Shown: positions 1-9,217, counted from the stretch's first letter. The stretch is DNA of 64,000 bases from Arthrobacter ipis (GCF_014694315.1 NZ_JAAOXD010000007.1:480082-544081), one strand, 5' to 3'. Notes: generated by a model not told the origin, from the letters alone. Made by a program: numbers and translations.

Positions 1-96
1 GTCGTCACCGCCGAGGAAATCACCCTCGGCCTCGAACGCTTCGAAACCGCCGTCGGCGCCGTCACCGGAGCCATCCCCGCCACCACAGGAGCCTGA
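1..96 (+). CDS. C-terminal end of a probable PLP-dependent aminotransferase (partial)
   Basis: Frame 1 is open from the window edge to a TGA at 94-96 and encodes 31 residues ending in GAIPATTGA. The stretch EEITLGLERFETAV resembles the last amphipathic helix of class III aminotransferases, but too little is present to be sure. Codon use (C/G third positions) supports coding. The stop lies 7 bases before the next start, so the gene is probably the upstream member of the same operon. An aminotransferase would fit with the semialdehyde dehydrogenase two genes downstream, but that is inference. Confidence 0.5.
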   Translation, partial: VVTAEEITLGLERFETAVGAVTGAIPATTGA

Positions 97-103
97 GCAC
101 TCC

Positions 104-3100
104 ATGATTGACGCCGCACATCCCCCAGCGACCCCGGCAACGGACGCCGGCAAGCAAGGCGGGGACACCGCGCAGCCTGCGGTCCTGACACGCCTGGCGT
201 CGGCCGGCGTGGCAGCGGACAGTTCGCCGCGCCGCCTCGCCGAGTACTCCTACGACGCCTCCAACTACCGGGTGGCACCGCTGGCCGTGGTCTTCCCGCA
301 CACCGTCGAAGACGTCATCGCCACTGTTGCCGCCTGCCGCGAAACGGCTACGCCGCTCATCGGCCGCGGTGGCGGAACCTCCATGGCCGGGAATGCTATG
401 GGTCCGGGCGTCGTCCTGGACTTTTCCCGGCACATGAACCGCATCCACAGCATCGATGAGGCCGCCGGCACGGTGGCCGTGGACCCGGGAGTCGTCCTCG
501 CCGTCCTTTCCCGTGAAGTCGAGAAGGCAACGGGCCACCGCTATACATTTGCCCCGGACCCGTCCTCCAAGAACCGTGCTACCGTCGGCGGGTCACTCGG
601 GAATGACGCCTGCGGCAATCACTCCGTCCGCTACGGCCGGACCTCTGATCACGTGGCAGAGATCGACGTCGTCACCTCCGACGGGGCCCGGCTCACGGCG
701 ACGGCCACCGGACTGCGCGCAACCGATCCCGCGGACGCGGCCTCCGAACAGCGCGCTGCCGTCCTCACGGTGCAGTTCAAGGAACTGGCCCACAACAACC
801 TGGCCGGGTTCCGCACCGAGCTCGAACGCATCCAGCGCCAGGTCTCCGGCTACCATCTGGCCAACCTGTTGCCGGAAAAGGGCTTCAACGTCGCCCGCGC
901 CCTGGCCGGCTCTGAAGGGACCTGCGCCGTCATCGTGGGCGCACGGATGAAGCTGGTCCCCAAACCTGCCAGCGCCCTGCTGGTCTGCCTGGGCTATGCG
1001 GATGTGGTGGACGCAGCCAAAGACATCGGGACCATCCTGGAGTTCTCCCCCGCTGCCGTGGAAGGCATCGACGAGGCGATCGTGGACACCATGCGCTTCC
1101 GCCGCGGGGACCGCTCCGTGCTTGGCCTGCCCGAGGGCAAGGCCTGGCTCTATGTCGACCTCGACGGCGACAACCCCGGCGAGGTTCAGGCCGAAGCGGA
1201 CCGCCTGCTTGCCCGCCTGAAGGAAAACGGTCGGCTGGTGGACGGCCGCACAGTTCCGGACAGCATCGAGCGCGCATCCCTGTGGCGTGTGCGGGAGGAC
1301 GGCGCCGGGCTCTCTGCACGGCTCTCCACCGGAGGTGAATCCTGGCCCGGCTGGGAGGACTCCGCCGTGGCACCCGAAAGGTTGGCCGACTACCTCTCCG
1401 ACTTCCGCGAACTCCTCGTACGCCACGACCTCAAGGGTGTCATGTACGGCCACTTCGGTGCCGGCTGCATGCACATCCGCATCACGTACGACCTGCGCAC
1501 CGAGGCAGGCCGGGACGTTTTCCGGAAGTTCACGCGCGAAGCCGCCGAACTGGTGGTCCGGCACGGCGGCTCGCTCTCCGGCGAGCACGGCGACGGCCGG
1601 GCCCGCTCGGAACTCCTGCCGATGATGTACTCGCCGGGCATGCTGGGGGCTTTCGGCGACTACCGCCGCATCTGGGACCCGGCAGGAATCCTGAATCCGG
1701 GATCGCTGACCGAGGCGGACGCGATGGACGCCAACCTTGCCCTCGACGGTGTTCCGCAGCGGCAGTGGCGGACCAGCTTCGATCTCCGCCCGCTCGGCTC
1801 CAGCGGCGGCTCGCTGGCCGAGACCGACTCCCCAGATACTTCTGCTGGCAGCGGCGCGGACCTTTGGGTCCATGCCGTCCAGAGCTGCATCGGCGTCGGC
1901 CGCTGCCGCACGGATGCCGGCGGCGTAATGTGCCCGAGCTACCGCGCCACTAAGGACGAAAAGGACTCAACCCGCGGCCGCTCGCGCGTGCTGCAGGACA
2001 TGGTCCGGGGGGCCCGCACGGTGGAGGAAGGCTGGAAGTCGGAGGAGGTCCGCGAGGCGCTTGACCTCTGCCTCTCCTGCAAGGCCTGTTCCAGTGACTG
2101 CCCAACCGGCGTCGACATGGCCACCTACAAATCCGAGTTCTTCTCCCACTACTACGACGGCAAGCGGCGCCCGCTCTCGCACTACTCCCTGGGCTGGCTG
2201 CCGCGCTGGCTCAAGGTCACCGGGCGGATGGCGCCCCTGGTCAATGCTGTAATGTCCACGCCTATGGCTAAAGCAGCGTCCACATTGGGCGGGCTCACCA
2301 CCAAGCGGGCACTGCCCCGCTTCGCTGGAGCCAGCGAGTGGCGCCGCGAGGTGGCTGCGGCCGGCGTCGGGCCTGTTCGCAAGCACCCCGACGGCGGCAG
2401 CGAGCCGGACGGCGACGGGGTGGTCCTGTTCGTGGACACCTTCACCCGCGGCTTCCGGCCGGAGGTCGCCGGAGCAGCGGCGCGCGTCCTGGCCGGCACC
2501 GGTTACACCACGGAATGTTCGGCGGACGCCTGTTGCGGCCTGACCTGGATTTCCACCGGCCAGCTGGATACGGCCAAGAAGCTGCTGGGCAACGCGGCCG
2601 TCGCGCTCGACGACGGAACGGACCGCCCAATCGTGGTGGTCGAACCCAGTTGCGCGGCTGCGCTGCGCAAGGACCTGCCCGAGTTGGTCCATACCGAGCA
2701 GGCACGAAGGGTCGCAGCCAGGGTTCGCAGCTTCGCGTCGCATATCGAAAGGCTCACCGAGTCGGGCTGGAAACCTGCTCCCGTGCAGCCGTTGCCGGAT
2801 CAGGTGGTGCTACAGACGCACTGCCACGAATACTCCGTCTTCGGCGCCGGCGTGCAGCGCTCGGCGCTCGGCGCAGTGGGCGTCACCGACGTCGTCGATG
2901 CCACCGGCTGCTGTGGCGTTGCCGGAAACTTCGGCTTCGAAAAGGAGCACTTCGACGTCAGCATGCAGGTGGCCGAGCAGTCCCTGGCCCCTGCCCTGCG
3001 CCAGACGAAGGCGGACTCCGTGGTCCTCACCGACGGGTTCTCCTGCGCCATGCAGGTCCAACAGCTCGACAGTTCCAGGCCCGGCCGCCACCTGGCCCAA

Positions 3101-3190
3101 CTTCTCGACCCCGGCGAACAGGCGGCACTCTCGCCCAGCGGAAGCAGCCGCCAGCCACTCCCTTCCACCCCAGAAAAGGATTACTCATGA
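104..3190 (+). CDS. FAD-linked oxidase fused to Fe-S/CCG domain (D-2-hydroxyacid dehydrogenase, YdiJ/GlcD-GlpC type)
   Basis: A 1028-residue fusion. Residues about 50-280 form the FAD_binding_4 domain with GRGGGTSMAGN (87-97) and a DPSSKNRATVGGSLGND segment. A FAD-oxidase C-terminal domain follows, ending GEHGDGRARSELL. Around residues 595-670 lie two cysteine clusters of ferredoxin type (CIGVGRC...C, CLSCKACSSDCP). Two CCG motifs near 810 and 936, with an HCHEYS segment, mark the GlpC/HdrB-like half. Proteins of this layout oxidise D-lactate, D-2-hydroxyglutarate or similar 2-hydroxyacids and pass electrons to the respiratory chain; the exact substrate cannot be read here. An AGGAG at 87-91 precedes the ATG. 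The stop overlaps the next start by ATGA, so translation is probably coupled to the dehydrogenase. Confidence 0.85.
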   Translation: MIDAAHPPATPATDAGKQGGDTAQPAVLTRLASAGVAADSSPRRLAEYSYDASNYRVAPLAVVFPHTVEDVIATVAACRETATPLIGRGGGTSMAGNAMGPGVVLDFSRHMNRIHSIDEAAGTVAVDPGVVLAVLSREVEKATGHRYTFAPDPSSKNRATVGGSLGNDACGNHSVRYGRTSDHVAEIDVVTSDGARLTATATGLRATDPADAASEQRAAVLTVQFKELAHNNLAGFRTELERIQRQVSGYHLANLLPEKGFNVARALAGSEGTCAVIVGARMKLVPKPASALLVCLGYADVVDAAKDIGTILEFSPAAVEGIDEAIVDTMRFRRGDRSVLGLPEGKAWLYVDLDGDNPGEVQAEADRLLARLKENGRLVDGRTVPDSIERASLWRVREDGAGLSARLSTGGESWPGWEDSAVAPERLADYLSDFRELLVRHDLKGVMYGHFGAGCMHIRITYDLRTEAGRDVFRKFTREAAELVVRHGGSLSGEHGDGRARSELLPMMYSPGMLGAFGDYRRIWDPAGILNPGSLTEADAMDANLALDGVPQRQWRTSFDLRPLGSSGGSLAETDSPDTSAGSGADLWVHAVQSCIGVGRCRTDAGGVMCPSYRATKDEKDSTRGRSRVLQDMVRGARTVEEGWKSEEVREALDLCLSCKACSSDCPTGVDMATYKSEFFSHYYDGKRRPLSHYSLGWLPRWLKVTGRMAPLVNAVMSTPMAKAASTLGGLTTKRALPRFAGASEWRREVAAAGVGPVRKHPDGGSEPDGDGVVLFVDTFTRGFRPEVAGAAARVLAGTGYTTECSADACCGLTWISTGQLDTAKKLLGNAAVALDDGTDRPIVVVEPSCAAALRKDLPELVHTEQARRVAARVRSFASHIERLTESGWKPAPVQPLPDQVVLQTHCHEYSVFGAGVQRSALGAVGVTDVVDATGCCGVAGNFGFEKEHFDVSMQVAEQSLAPALRQTKADSVVLTDGFSCAMQVQQLDSSRPGRHLAQLLDPGEQAALSPSGSSRQPLPSTPEKDYS

Positions 3191-4680
3191 CCATTCAGGC
3201 AGCCACCAACTCCCGGACCTCGCAGAAGGCTCTGGACGCCGTCGCCAAGGTGAGCACCAACCTGTTCATCGACGGCGAATGGGCCGAGGCGACTTCCGGG
3301 GCCCGGTTCGACGTCATCAACCCGGCCACCGAGGAAGTCATCGCCACTGTGGCCGACGGCGGGCCCGAGGACGCGCGGCGGGCGATCGAAACCGCCGGCC
3401 GCGTGCAGAAGCAGTGGGCCAAGACCCCGCCCCGCGAGCGCAGCGAAATTCTGCGGCGCGCCTTCGACCTGATCATGGCCCGGCAGGACGAGCTGGCGCT
3501 CATCATGACCACCGAAATGGGCAAGCCGTTCGCCGAAGCCAAGGGCGAGGTGGCCTATGCGGCAGAATTCTTCCGCTGGTTCTCCGAGGAGGCCGTGCGC
3601 ATCGGCGGCGACCTGACCACCACCGGTGACGGCAAGAACCGCATTCTCGTCTCGAAGGAGCCGGTGGGCCCCTGCGTGCTTGTGACGCCGTGGAACTTCC
3701 CGCTCGCCATGGGCACCCGCAAGATCGGCCCTGCCATCGCGGCCGGCTGCACCATGGTCTTCAAGCCCGCCAACCTCACGCCTCTGTCCTCCCTGGCGCT
3801 GGTGGACATCCTGGTCGAGGCCGGACTGCCCAAGGGTGTGCTGAACGTGGTCACCACCACCAAGGCATCCGAAGTGGTCACCCCCTGGATGGAGAGCGGC
3901 ATCGCCCGCAAGGTCAGCTTTACCGGATCCACCGGAGTGGGTGTCCGGCTCCTGGAGCAGGCGGCAAAGAACGTCATGCGTTCCTCGATGGAACTCGGCG
4001 GAAACGCGCCCCTGATCGTGTTTGAGGATGCCGACCTCGACCGCGCCGTCCAAGGCGCCTTCGCAGCGAAGATGCGGAACATGGGCGAGGCCTGCACCGC
4101 CGCCAACCGTATCTTCGTCCAGCGCTCGGTGGCCGCCGACTTCTCGGCACGCCTCGCCAAGCGTCTTGGGGCACTCAAGGTGGGCGACGGCGCGGAGGAG
4201 GGTACCGACGTCGGGCCCTTGGTGGAAGCGAAGGCGCTGAACAAGGTCCAGGAACTGGTGGACGACGCCGTTGCCAAGGGTGCCACCGTGGTCTGCGGCG
4301 GTTCCCGCCCCGAGGGCAGCGGCTACTTCTACTCCCCCACGGTTCTTTCGGACGTCAGCCCGGACGCGGCACTGATGAGCGAGGAGATCTTCGGCCCGGT
4401 GGCCCCGGTCATTCCTTTCGACACTGAAGAGGAAGTGGTCCGGCTGGCCAACGACACCCCCTGGGGCCTGGCCAGCTACCTGTTCACCCAGGACCTGGAC
4501 CGCGCCTTCCGCGTGGGCGAGGAACTGGAGGTCGGCATGGTGGGCCTGAACACCGGCATTGTCTCCAACCCCGCCGCTCCCTTCGGCGGCATCAAGGCCT
4601 CCGGTCTCGGCCGTGAAGGAGGCCGCGTTGGCCTGGATGAGTTCCTGGAGATCAAGTACATGGCCCTCCCCCGCCTCTAG
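3187..4680 (+). CDS. gabD: NAD(P)-dependent succinate-semialdehyde dehydrogenase family protein
   Basis: A 497-residue aldehyde dehydrogenase, normal length for GabD. Visible motifs are the PWNFPLAM cofactor segment (about 169-176), FTGSTGVG (245-252), catalytic Glu269 in MELGGNAP and catalytic Cys303 in GEACTAANRIF, the last a GabD-type context. It oxidises succinate semialdehyde or a close short-chain semialdehyde to the acid, in the cytoplasm. The ATG overlaps the upstream stop (ATGA) and AAAGGA precedes it. A strong hairpin follows the stop, so this is the last gene of the operon. A second ALDH and a GabT lie near 53-55 kb; this copy may serve another semialdehyde from the island. Confidence 0.85.
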   Translation: MTIQAATNSRTSQKALDAVAKVSTNLFIDGEWAEATSGARFDVINPATEEVIATVADGGPEDARRAIETAGRVQKQWAKTPPRERSEILRRAFDLIMARQDELALIMTTEMGKPFAEAKGEVAYAAEFFRWFSEEAVRIGGDLTTTGDGKNRILVSKEPVGPCVLVTPWNFPLAMGTRKIGPAIAAGCTMVFKPANLTPLSSLALVDILVEAGLPKGVLNVVTTTKASEVVTPWMESGIARKVSFTGSTGVGVRLLEQAAKNVMRSSMELGGNAPLIVFEDADLDRAVQGAFAAKMRNMGEACTAANRIFVQRSVAADFSARLAKRLGALKVGDGAEEGTDVGPLVEAKALNKVQELVDDAVAKGATVVCGGSRPEGSGYFYSPTVLSDVSPDAALMSEEIFGPVAPVIPFDTEEEVVRLANDTPWGLASYLFTQDLDRAFRVGEELEVGMVGLNTGIVSNPAAPFGGIKASGLGREGGRVGLDEFLEIKYMALPRL

Positions 4681-4710
4681 GGCGCACCGCCGCACAGCAA
4701 AGACGTCTTC

Positions 4711-4742
4711 CTCCGGGAACAGGCCGGCGCCTGTTCCCGGAG
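4711..4742 (+). terminator. Intrinsic terminator after the semialdehyde dehydrogenase
   Basis: A perfect 13-bp stem (CTCCGGGAACAGG with its complement) closes a 6-base loop and is followed by TCGTTTTCTCCC. It lies 30 bases past the stop codon and overlaps the likely -35 region of the amidase promoter. Confidence 0.85.
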
Positions 4743-4754
4743 TCGTTTTCTCCC

Positions 4755-4773
4755 TATAGTTAATGTCAACAAT
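4755..4773 (+). promoter_or_regulatory. Amidase promoter -10 with GntR-type operator (site 1)
   Basis: TATAGT at 4755-4760 fits a -10 hexamer. It is followed directly by AATGTCAACAAT (4762-4773), a one-mismatch copy of the palindrome ATTGT-N2-ACAAT found at five other places in this island. The operator would cover the transcription start, which is where a repressor would be expected. The -35 is not clear. Confidence 0.6.
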
Positions 4774-4871
4774 CCTACGAGCAGGTGTGCCCTTCTCGAT
4801 GATGCAAGCCCCCGGCGCACTTAACCACCAGCAATTCTGGAACCCCAGCGGAACCAGCAGGAGGAACAAGA

Positions 4872-6287
4872 ATGAGTGATCTTACCGATCTGACAGCAGT
4901 GGAGCTGTTGGCGGGATACCGGAACGGGACGGTCTCCCCCGTGGAGGCGACCCAGGCTGCCCTGGACTCCATTGAGGCGGAAAACGGCGACGTTAACGCC
5001 TTCGTCTCCGTCGAGGCAGAGAGTGCATTGGAGGAGGCCAGCGAATCCGAAGCCCGGTGGCGAAAGGGCGAACCCCTGGGCCCGGGCGATGGCGTCCCCA
5101 CCTCCATCAAGGACATCTTTTACACGCGGGGCCGGCCCACGCTGCGTGGCACCCATCTGATCAACGCCGATGCGCCTTGGGATCAGGACGCGCCTTGCGT
5201 GGCGAGGCTGCGGGAAACAGGCGCCGTACTGATTGGAAAGACCACCACGCCGGAATTCGCCTGGAAGGGGGTGACCGACTCCCTTCGCCACGGCTCCACC
5301 GGCAATCCCCGGGCCCAGGGTCTGACATCGGGCGGGTCAAGCGGCGGCAGCGCCACAGCTGTGGGGCTGGGGATGGGCCCCTGGTCTGTGGGCACGGATG
5401 GCGGCGGCTCGGTGCGTATACCGGCCGCATTCACCGGAACGGTGGCCATCAAGCCCACTTACGGACTGGTTCCCATGTTCCCTGCCAGCCCGTTCGGAAC
5501 CCTTGCCCATGCCGGGCCCATGACCCGGACCGTGGAAGACACCGCCCTGCTGCTGGATGTGATCACGGGCTTCGATTCGCGCGATTGGTCCGCCCTCCCG
5601 ACGCCGGCAGGGTCCTTCCTGGACGGACTGGACGACGGCGTCAAGGGGATGCGTGTCGCCTTCTCCCCCACGCTGGGTTTCGGGATCAACGACCCGGAGA
5701 TCGAGCGGCTGGCGCGGGCCGCAGTGGATGTGCTGGCGGACGCCGGCGCCGTCATCGAGGAAGTGGATCCCGGCATCGAGGATCCTGTGGAGGCTTTCCA
5801 CGTTCTGTGGTTCGCTGGAGCCGCCAAGGTGCTTGAGGCATACGGCCCTGATGCCATCAACAAGGTGGATCCGGGGCTGCGCCGTTCTATCCAGGAACAG
5901 GGCGAGATCAGCGCCTCTGACTTCCTGGGTGCCACTGCAGTGCGCATGGACCTTGGCGTGAAGATGGGGCTGTTCCATGAGACCTACGACCTGCTCCTGA
6001 CGCCCACCCTCCCCATCCCCGCCTTCCCGCGAGACCGGGACGCCCCGGAAGGCTGGCATTCCCCCAACTGGACCAGCTGGACTCCGTACACCTACCCGTT
6101 CAACATGACACAGCAGCCGGCGATCAGCGTTCCCTGCGGCTTCACTGAGGCCGGCCTCCCGGCGGGCCTGCAGATCGTCGGCCCTCGGCACGCCGACCGC
6201 AAGGTGCTTCGGGCCGCACAGACGTACGAAAAGGCGGCAGCCTGGGGTACGGAACGGCCTGCACGCCTCGCCGCCCACCACAGGTAG
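4872..6287 (+). CDS. Amidase (amidase signature family)
   Basis: A 471-residue amidase-signature enzyme. The Ser-cisSer-Lys triad can be placed: Lys80 in PTSIKDIF, cis-Ser156 in SGGSSGGS and nucleophile Ser180 in GTDGGGSVRIPAA, with the family's 24-residue spacing between the serines. These cytoplasmic enzymes hydrolyse C-N bonds in amides; the substrate is not predictable from sequence. AGGAGG at 4859-4864 sets the ATG. It has its own promoter with operator site 1 and a terminator at 6331, so it is monocistronic. Sharing the operator with the transporters and isomerases places it in the same degradation pathway. Confidence 0.9.
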   Translation: MSDLTDLTAVELLAGYRNGTVSPVEATQAALDSIEAENGDVNAFVSVEAESALEEASESEARWRKGEPLGPGDGVPTSIKDIFYTRGRPTLRGTHLINADAPWDQDAPCVARLRETGAVLIGKTTTPEFAWKGVTDSLRHGSTGNPRAQGLTSGGSSGGSATAVGLGMGPWSVGTDGGGSVRIPAAFTGTVAIKPTYGLVPMFPASPFGTLAHAGPMTRTVEDTALLLDVITGFDSRDWSALPTPAGSFLDGLDDGVKGMRVAFSPTLGFGINDPEIERLARAAVDVLADAGAVIEEVDPGIEDPVEAFHVLWFAGAAKVLEAYGPDAINKVDPGLRRSIQEQGEISASDFLGATAVRMDLGVKMGLFHETYDLLLTPTLPIPAFPRDRDAPEGWHSPNWTSWTPYTYPFNMTQQPAISVPCGFTEAGLPAGLQIVGPRHADRKVLRAAQTYEKAAAWGTERPARLAAHHR

Positions 6288-6330
6288 CCGCGCAACGCCC
6301 CTCCGCGAAGTTCACGAAGGGGGAAACAGG

Positions 6331-6370
6331 AAAGCAGAGGCGCCATTTTGCATATGGCGCCCCTGCTTTT
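6331..6370 (+). terminator. Intrinsic terminator after the amidase
   Basis: AAAGCAG-A-GGCGCCAT pairs with ATGGCGCC-C-CTGCTTT around a 6-7 base loop and runs into TTTTTCC. The stem is about 15 bp with one internal mismatch. Confidence 0.85.
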
Positions 6371-6373
6371 TCC

Positions 6374-6623
6374 GTTTAAGGCCTAGTCTGACGGTTCTTA
6401 AGTCCAACCCGGCACGCTTCTCCCGATCTCCGGCCCATCGCCCTCGCCGTCCATCATATCCGGGGCTGACCCGCCGTCGGGAGCGACCCGTCTGGGTTGC
6501 AGGCCACCGCCGGGAGCTGACCCGCCTGGGTAGCCGGTCGCCGTCGGGCCCTTCCCATCCCGGGCATGCCCGGATCGACAGCGGGTCACCAGCACCCGTG
6601 AGCCGATGCTGGGCACGCCAAGA
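6374..6623. other. Intergenic stretch with an imperfect direct repeat
   Basis: No credible gene is seen. The stretch holds two imperfect copies, about 30 bases apart, of a GGGAGC(T)GACCCG(C/T)CTGGGT segment (near 6479 and 6509), each next to a GTCGG/GCCGG motif. Its role is unknown. Confidence 0.5.
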
Positions 6624-6672
6624 AGCCCGCGGCGGGCACCTGAACAGTCGCTTCAGGCGCCCACCGCGGGCT
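6624..6672 (-). terminator. Hairpin downstream of the MHS transporter
   Basis: AGCCCGCGG (6624-6632) pairs with CCGCGGGCT (6664-6672), and an inner CCTGAA/TTCAGG stem makes a long cruciform-like structure. There is no clear U tail on the minus strand, so termination is likely but not certain. Confidence 0.6.
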
Positions 6673-6691
6673 AAAACCGGTCTTGCTGGAT

Positions 6692-8086
6692 TTATCGTCC
6701 CAACCCGCGCGGGATGGGGAGCTTCTTGATGCCCGGAATCTTCATGTTCCGCAGTGAGGCTCCTGCAGTCTCCGGCATTTTCCACACGGCGACCAGACCC
6801 ACAAGGCAGGCGCCCATCATGTAGAAAGCCGGCATCAGAACGTTACCCGTGGAACTGACGAGGAGTTCGTTCATCATAGGAGCGGTCCCACCGAAGATTG
6901 CGGTGCTCACGTTGTAGGTGATTGCGAAGCCGGCGAACCGCACCTGCGTGGGAAACATGGCCGGGAAAGTTGCGGAGATTGTGGCCAGCTGCGGGAGGTA
7001 CAGCAGGCCCAGGACAGCGAATCCGAGCATCGCGAACCAGAAGCCATTGGCCATGACCATATACATGGGGACGGCCATGACAAAAAGGCCAATAAGCGAG
7101 ATGAACCACATCGGCTTTCGTCCAAGCTTGTCCGAGCGGGCTCCGGCCAACGGAATCATCAGCATCATGACAAGCTGGCCCACAAACATCAGCGTGAGCA
7201 CCGTGTTGGCCCCCATGCCCACGGTCCCCTCCAGGTAGGTGGGCATGTAACTGAGCAGCGTGTAATTGACGACGTTCAGCGGAATGACCAGGCCGGCCAC
7301 CACCAGCATGGGACGCCAGTAATGGCGTAGAAGGTCGCGGAGGGCAGTGCTGGTGGCCGGTTCCAGCTCTCCGCTGGCCTCAAGCTCACGGAAGACCGGA
7401 GTGTCTTCCAGCCGGTTACGCAGGTACATGCCGACAATACCGAGAGGCCCGGCGATAAGGAACGGCAACCGCCAGCCCCACTCGGTCATGGCCCCGTCGC
7501 CGAGCAGCAGGCTGCAGAGCAGAACGACGAGCGAACCGAGCGCGAACCCGCCCAGGGTGCCGAACTCCAGGAAACTTCCACAGAAGCCGCGCCTCTTATC
7601 CGGCGCGTATTCGGCCATGAAGGTCGCTGCGCCGCCGTACTCGCCTCCAGTTGAGAACCCCTGGACCATGCGCAGCAGGATCAGCAGGGCCGGGGCTATC
7701 CAGCCAGCCACAGACTGGGTCGGCAGCAGGCCGATGGCGAAGGTGGAGGCCGCCATCAGAATGATGGTCAGTGCGAGTACCCTCTTGCGCCCAACTCTGT
7801 CACCGAGAGGGCCCCAAAACAGCCCGCCGAGAGGCCGCACGAGGAAGGACAGCGCAAAAGTGGCCAGCGTCCAGACGGTTCCCATTGCTCCTTGGCCCGG
7901 GAAGAAGTTCGCTGCGATGTAGGTGGCGGCCACGGCGTAAACGCCGTAATCGAACCACTCAGTGGCGTTGCCCATTGCTGAGGCAGCGATGGCGCGGCGC
8001 AGAACCTTCTTGCCTGCTGGTGAGTTTTCCTCCGGAGTCACGAACCCTGCGCCGGAGCCAGCTCCAAGCGGTTGTGTTTCTGACAT
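6692..8086 (-). CDS. MFS transporter, metabolite:H+ symporter (MHS/ProP-like) family
   Basis: A 464-residue inner-membrane protein with about 12 hydrophobic segments. The MHS signature is clear: MGNATEWFDYGVYA in TM1, GDRVGRKRVL between TM2 and TM3 and a QGFSTGGEYGG segment. The family takes up organic acids, amino acid-like compounds or osmolytes with protons. The ATG at 8084-8086 has GAGGA upstream. The promoter reads TTGTCA-17-TAGTGT, with the -35 inside operator site 2, so expression is expected to be controlled by the adjacent GntR protein. It probably imports the same substrate class as the ABC importer downstream; the substrate is unknown. Confidence 0.88.
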   Translation of the reverse strand: MSETQPLGAGSGAGFVTPEENSPAGKKVLRRAIAASAMGNATEWFDYGVYAVAATYIAANFFPGQGAMGTVWTLATFALSFLVRPLGGLFWGPLGDRVGRKRVLALTIILMAASTFAIGLLPTQSVAGWIAPALLILLRMVQGFSTGGEYGGAATFMAEYAPDKRRGFCGSFLEFGTLGGFALGSLVVLLCSLLLGDGAMTEWGWRLPFLIAGPLGIVGMYLRNRLEDTPVFRELEASGELEPATSTALRDLLRHYWRPMLVVAGLVIPLNVVNYTLLSYMPTYLEGTVGMGANTVLTLMFVGQLVMMLMIPLAGARSDKLGRKPMWFISLIGLFVMAVPMYMVMANGFWFAMLGFAVLGLLYLPQLATISATFPAMFPTQVRFAGFAITYNVSTAIFGGTAPMMNELLVSSTGNVLMPAFYMMGACLVGLVAVWKMPETAGASLRNMKIPGIKKLPIPRGLGR

Positions 8087-8122
8087 GTCAATCCTCGAGT
8101 GGTGGGAAATGTATCGCTCATC

Positions 8123-8152
8123 ACACTACCGGACTGTCCCATTGTTGACAAT
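8123..8152 (-). promoter_or_regulatory. MHS transporter promoter with perfect operator (site 2)
   Basis: ATTGTTGACAAT at 8141-8152 is a perfect copy of the island palindrome. Read on the minus strand it contains -35 TTGTCA (8151-8146), followed after exactly 17 bases by -10 TAGTGT (8128-8123). Binding there would block RNA polymerase. Confidence 0.75.
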
Positions 8153-8209
8153 AGGAGAAAACCATTGCATTTGCTGCTTGCGCCAGGCAAAGGGCGGGGA
8201 ATGCGAAAA

Positions 8210-8236
8210 GGCCGCCAGACCATGGGTCTGACGGCC
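8210..8236 (-). terminator. Intrinsic terminator of the GntR regulator gene
   Basis: GGCCGCCAGACC pairs with GGTCTGACGGCC around a 3-base loop, with one mismatch. On the minus strand it is followed by a T run (8209-8206). It lies just downstream of the regulator stop. Confidence 0.8.
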
Positions 8237-8269
8237 CTCAACGGACCTAGCTATGGATAAACGGGCACC

Positions 8270-8923
8270 CTATGGGATAAGCCGCATCAGCGCGTCATCC
8301 ATGTGTTCAGCCAGTAGCTTCTCCGCGAGATCCGAGTCCCCGCGCGAGATCGCCTCTGCAATTCCCTTGTGCTCGGAGATGCGCTTGTCCGCCGTGTCGT
8401 AGGTGCTTTTGAGCGCATTAAGGCACATCTGCGTCTCCGTCAGAAGTGTGTCGTGCATCTTCTTAAGCCGCGGACTGCCTGCCAGCTCAACCAGGAGTGC
8501 ATGAAAACGCATGTCAGCCTCGGTGATTGCCTGGCCGTCGGGCGTTGCGGCGGCAGCCTCCATCGCGCGGACGGCCTCCATAAGCTTGGCGGCACCGCCC
8601 TCCGGGTCCGTGCCGGCCACCCGATTGATGGCTGCAACCTCAACGGCCGATCGGGCCAGGTAGATGTCACGGAAGTCGTCCTGATCCATCGACACCACGA
8701 AGAGGCCGCGGTTCCGGTAACTTACCAGCAGGCCTTCCTGGGTGAGCCTCTGCATGGCTTCCCGCAGGGGTCCGCGGCTAACGCCCAGCTCTTTTGCAAG
8801 TTCCGCTTCACCCAGCTGGACGCCAGGGGCGAAGTCACCGCGGGCAATGGCATCGCGGATTTTCCTGGCGATGATGGCCGGAGTGGACTCCTGCACAACC
8901 GGGTCTAAGGCTCCCCTTTTCAT
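8270..8923 (-). CDS. GntR-family transcriptional regulator, FCD (FadR C-terminal) subfamily
   Basis: A 217-residue repressor-type protein. The N-terminal winged helix includes LGEAELAKELGVSRGPLREAMQRL (about 38-61). The all-helical FCD domain carries the metal-ligand pattern D..H in ADMRFHALL, H in SEHKGI and H in LLAEHMDDA. Such proteins bind palindromic operators as dimers and release on binding an organic acid effector. Six matching palindromes lie within 10 kb, one (9007-9018) in front of this gene, so it is the obvious candidate for the regulon and for self-control. The ribosome binding site is weak (GGAA), which fits low expression. Confidence 0.9.
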   Translation of the reverse strand: MKRGALDPVVQESTPAIIARKIRDAIARGDFAPGVQLGEAELAKELGVSRGPLREAMQRLTQEGLLVSYRNRGLFVVSMDQDDFRDIYLARSAVEVAAINRVAGTDPEGGAAKLMEAVRAMEAAAATPDGQAITEADMRFHALLVELAGSPRLKKMHDTLLTETQMCLNALKSTYDTADKRISEHKGIAEAISRGDSDLAEKLLAEHMDDALMRLIP

Positions 8924-9006
8924 GCTGTTTCCGTTCTTGCTTCCAGGAAATCGACTCCTGGCGACTGGTTCAAGTTTAAGGCGGCCCTGCGGACAGCCTA
9001 TGTCTC

Positions 9007-9018
9007 ATGGTTGACAAT
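9007..9018. promoter_or_regulatory. Operator upstream of the GntR gene (site 3)
   Basis: ATGGTTGACAAT matches the island palindrome ATTGT-N2-ACAAT at 11 of 12 positions. It lies 84 bases upstream of the GntR start codon, consistent with autoregulation. The -10 and -35 boxes are not clear here. Confidence 0.6.
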
Positions 9019-9133
9019 AGGCATTTTACTCTTCAACAAACACGCTCTTCGTCCAAGCCACGCATTCCATTAGGCCGCACCCTCGAACATGACTTAGAAG
9101 AACCGCCAGCATTCCGCCCCTCAGGGCCCTTCG

Positions 9134-9145
9134 ATTGTCGACAAT
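9134..9145. promoter_or_regulatory. Operator upstream of the first isomerase gene (site 4)
   Basis: ATTGTCGACAAT is a perfect 12-base palindrome, 73 bases before the ATG at 9218. TATGCT at 9153-9158 may be a -10 box just downstream. The site is shared in sequence with sites 2, 5 and 6. Confidence 0.7.
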
Positions 9146-9217
9146 CCAACTGTATGCTATTTCCATGACACTGAACAGCCCCATGCCGTACCACGCGGCC
9201 CGTCGCAAAGGAGCGAA

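Noticed and set aside
593..1873. 426-codon minus-strand frame opposite the FAD oxidase
   Set aside because: Shadow of a gene with strong motifs on the plus strand; no ribosome binding site or family resemblance.
3181..4869. Long minus-strand open frame (562 codons) opposite the semialdehyde dehydrogenase
   Set aside because: It is the complement of a clear aldehyde dehydrogenase gene; high GC makes antisense frames open, and its His/Gly/Asp-rich composition is not protein-like.
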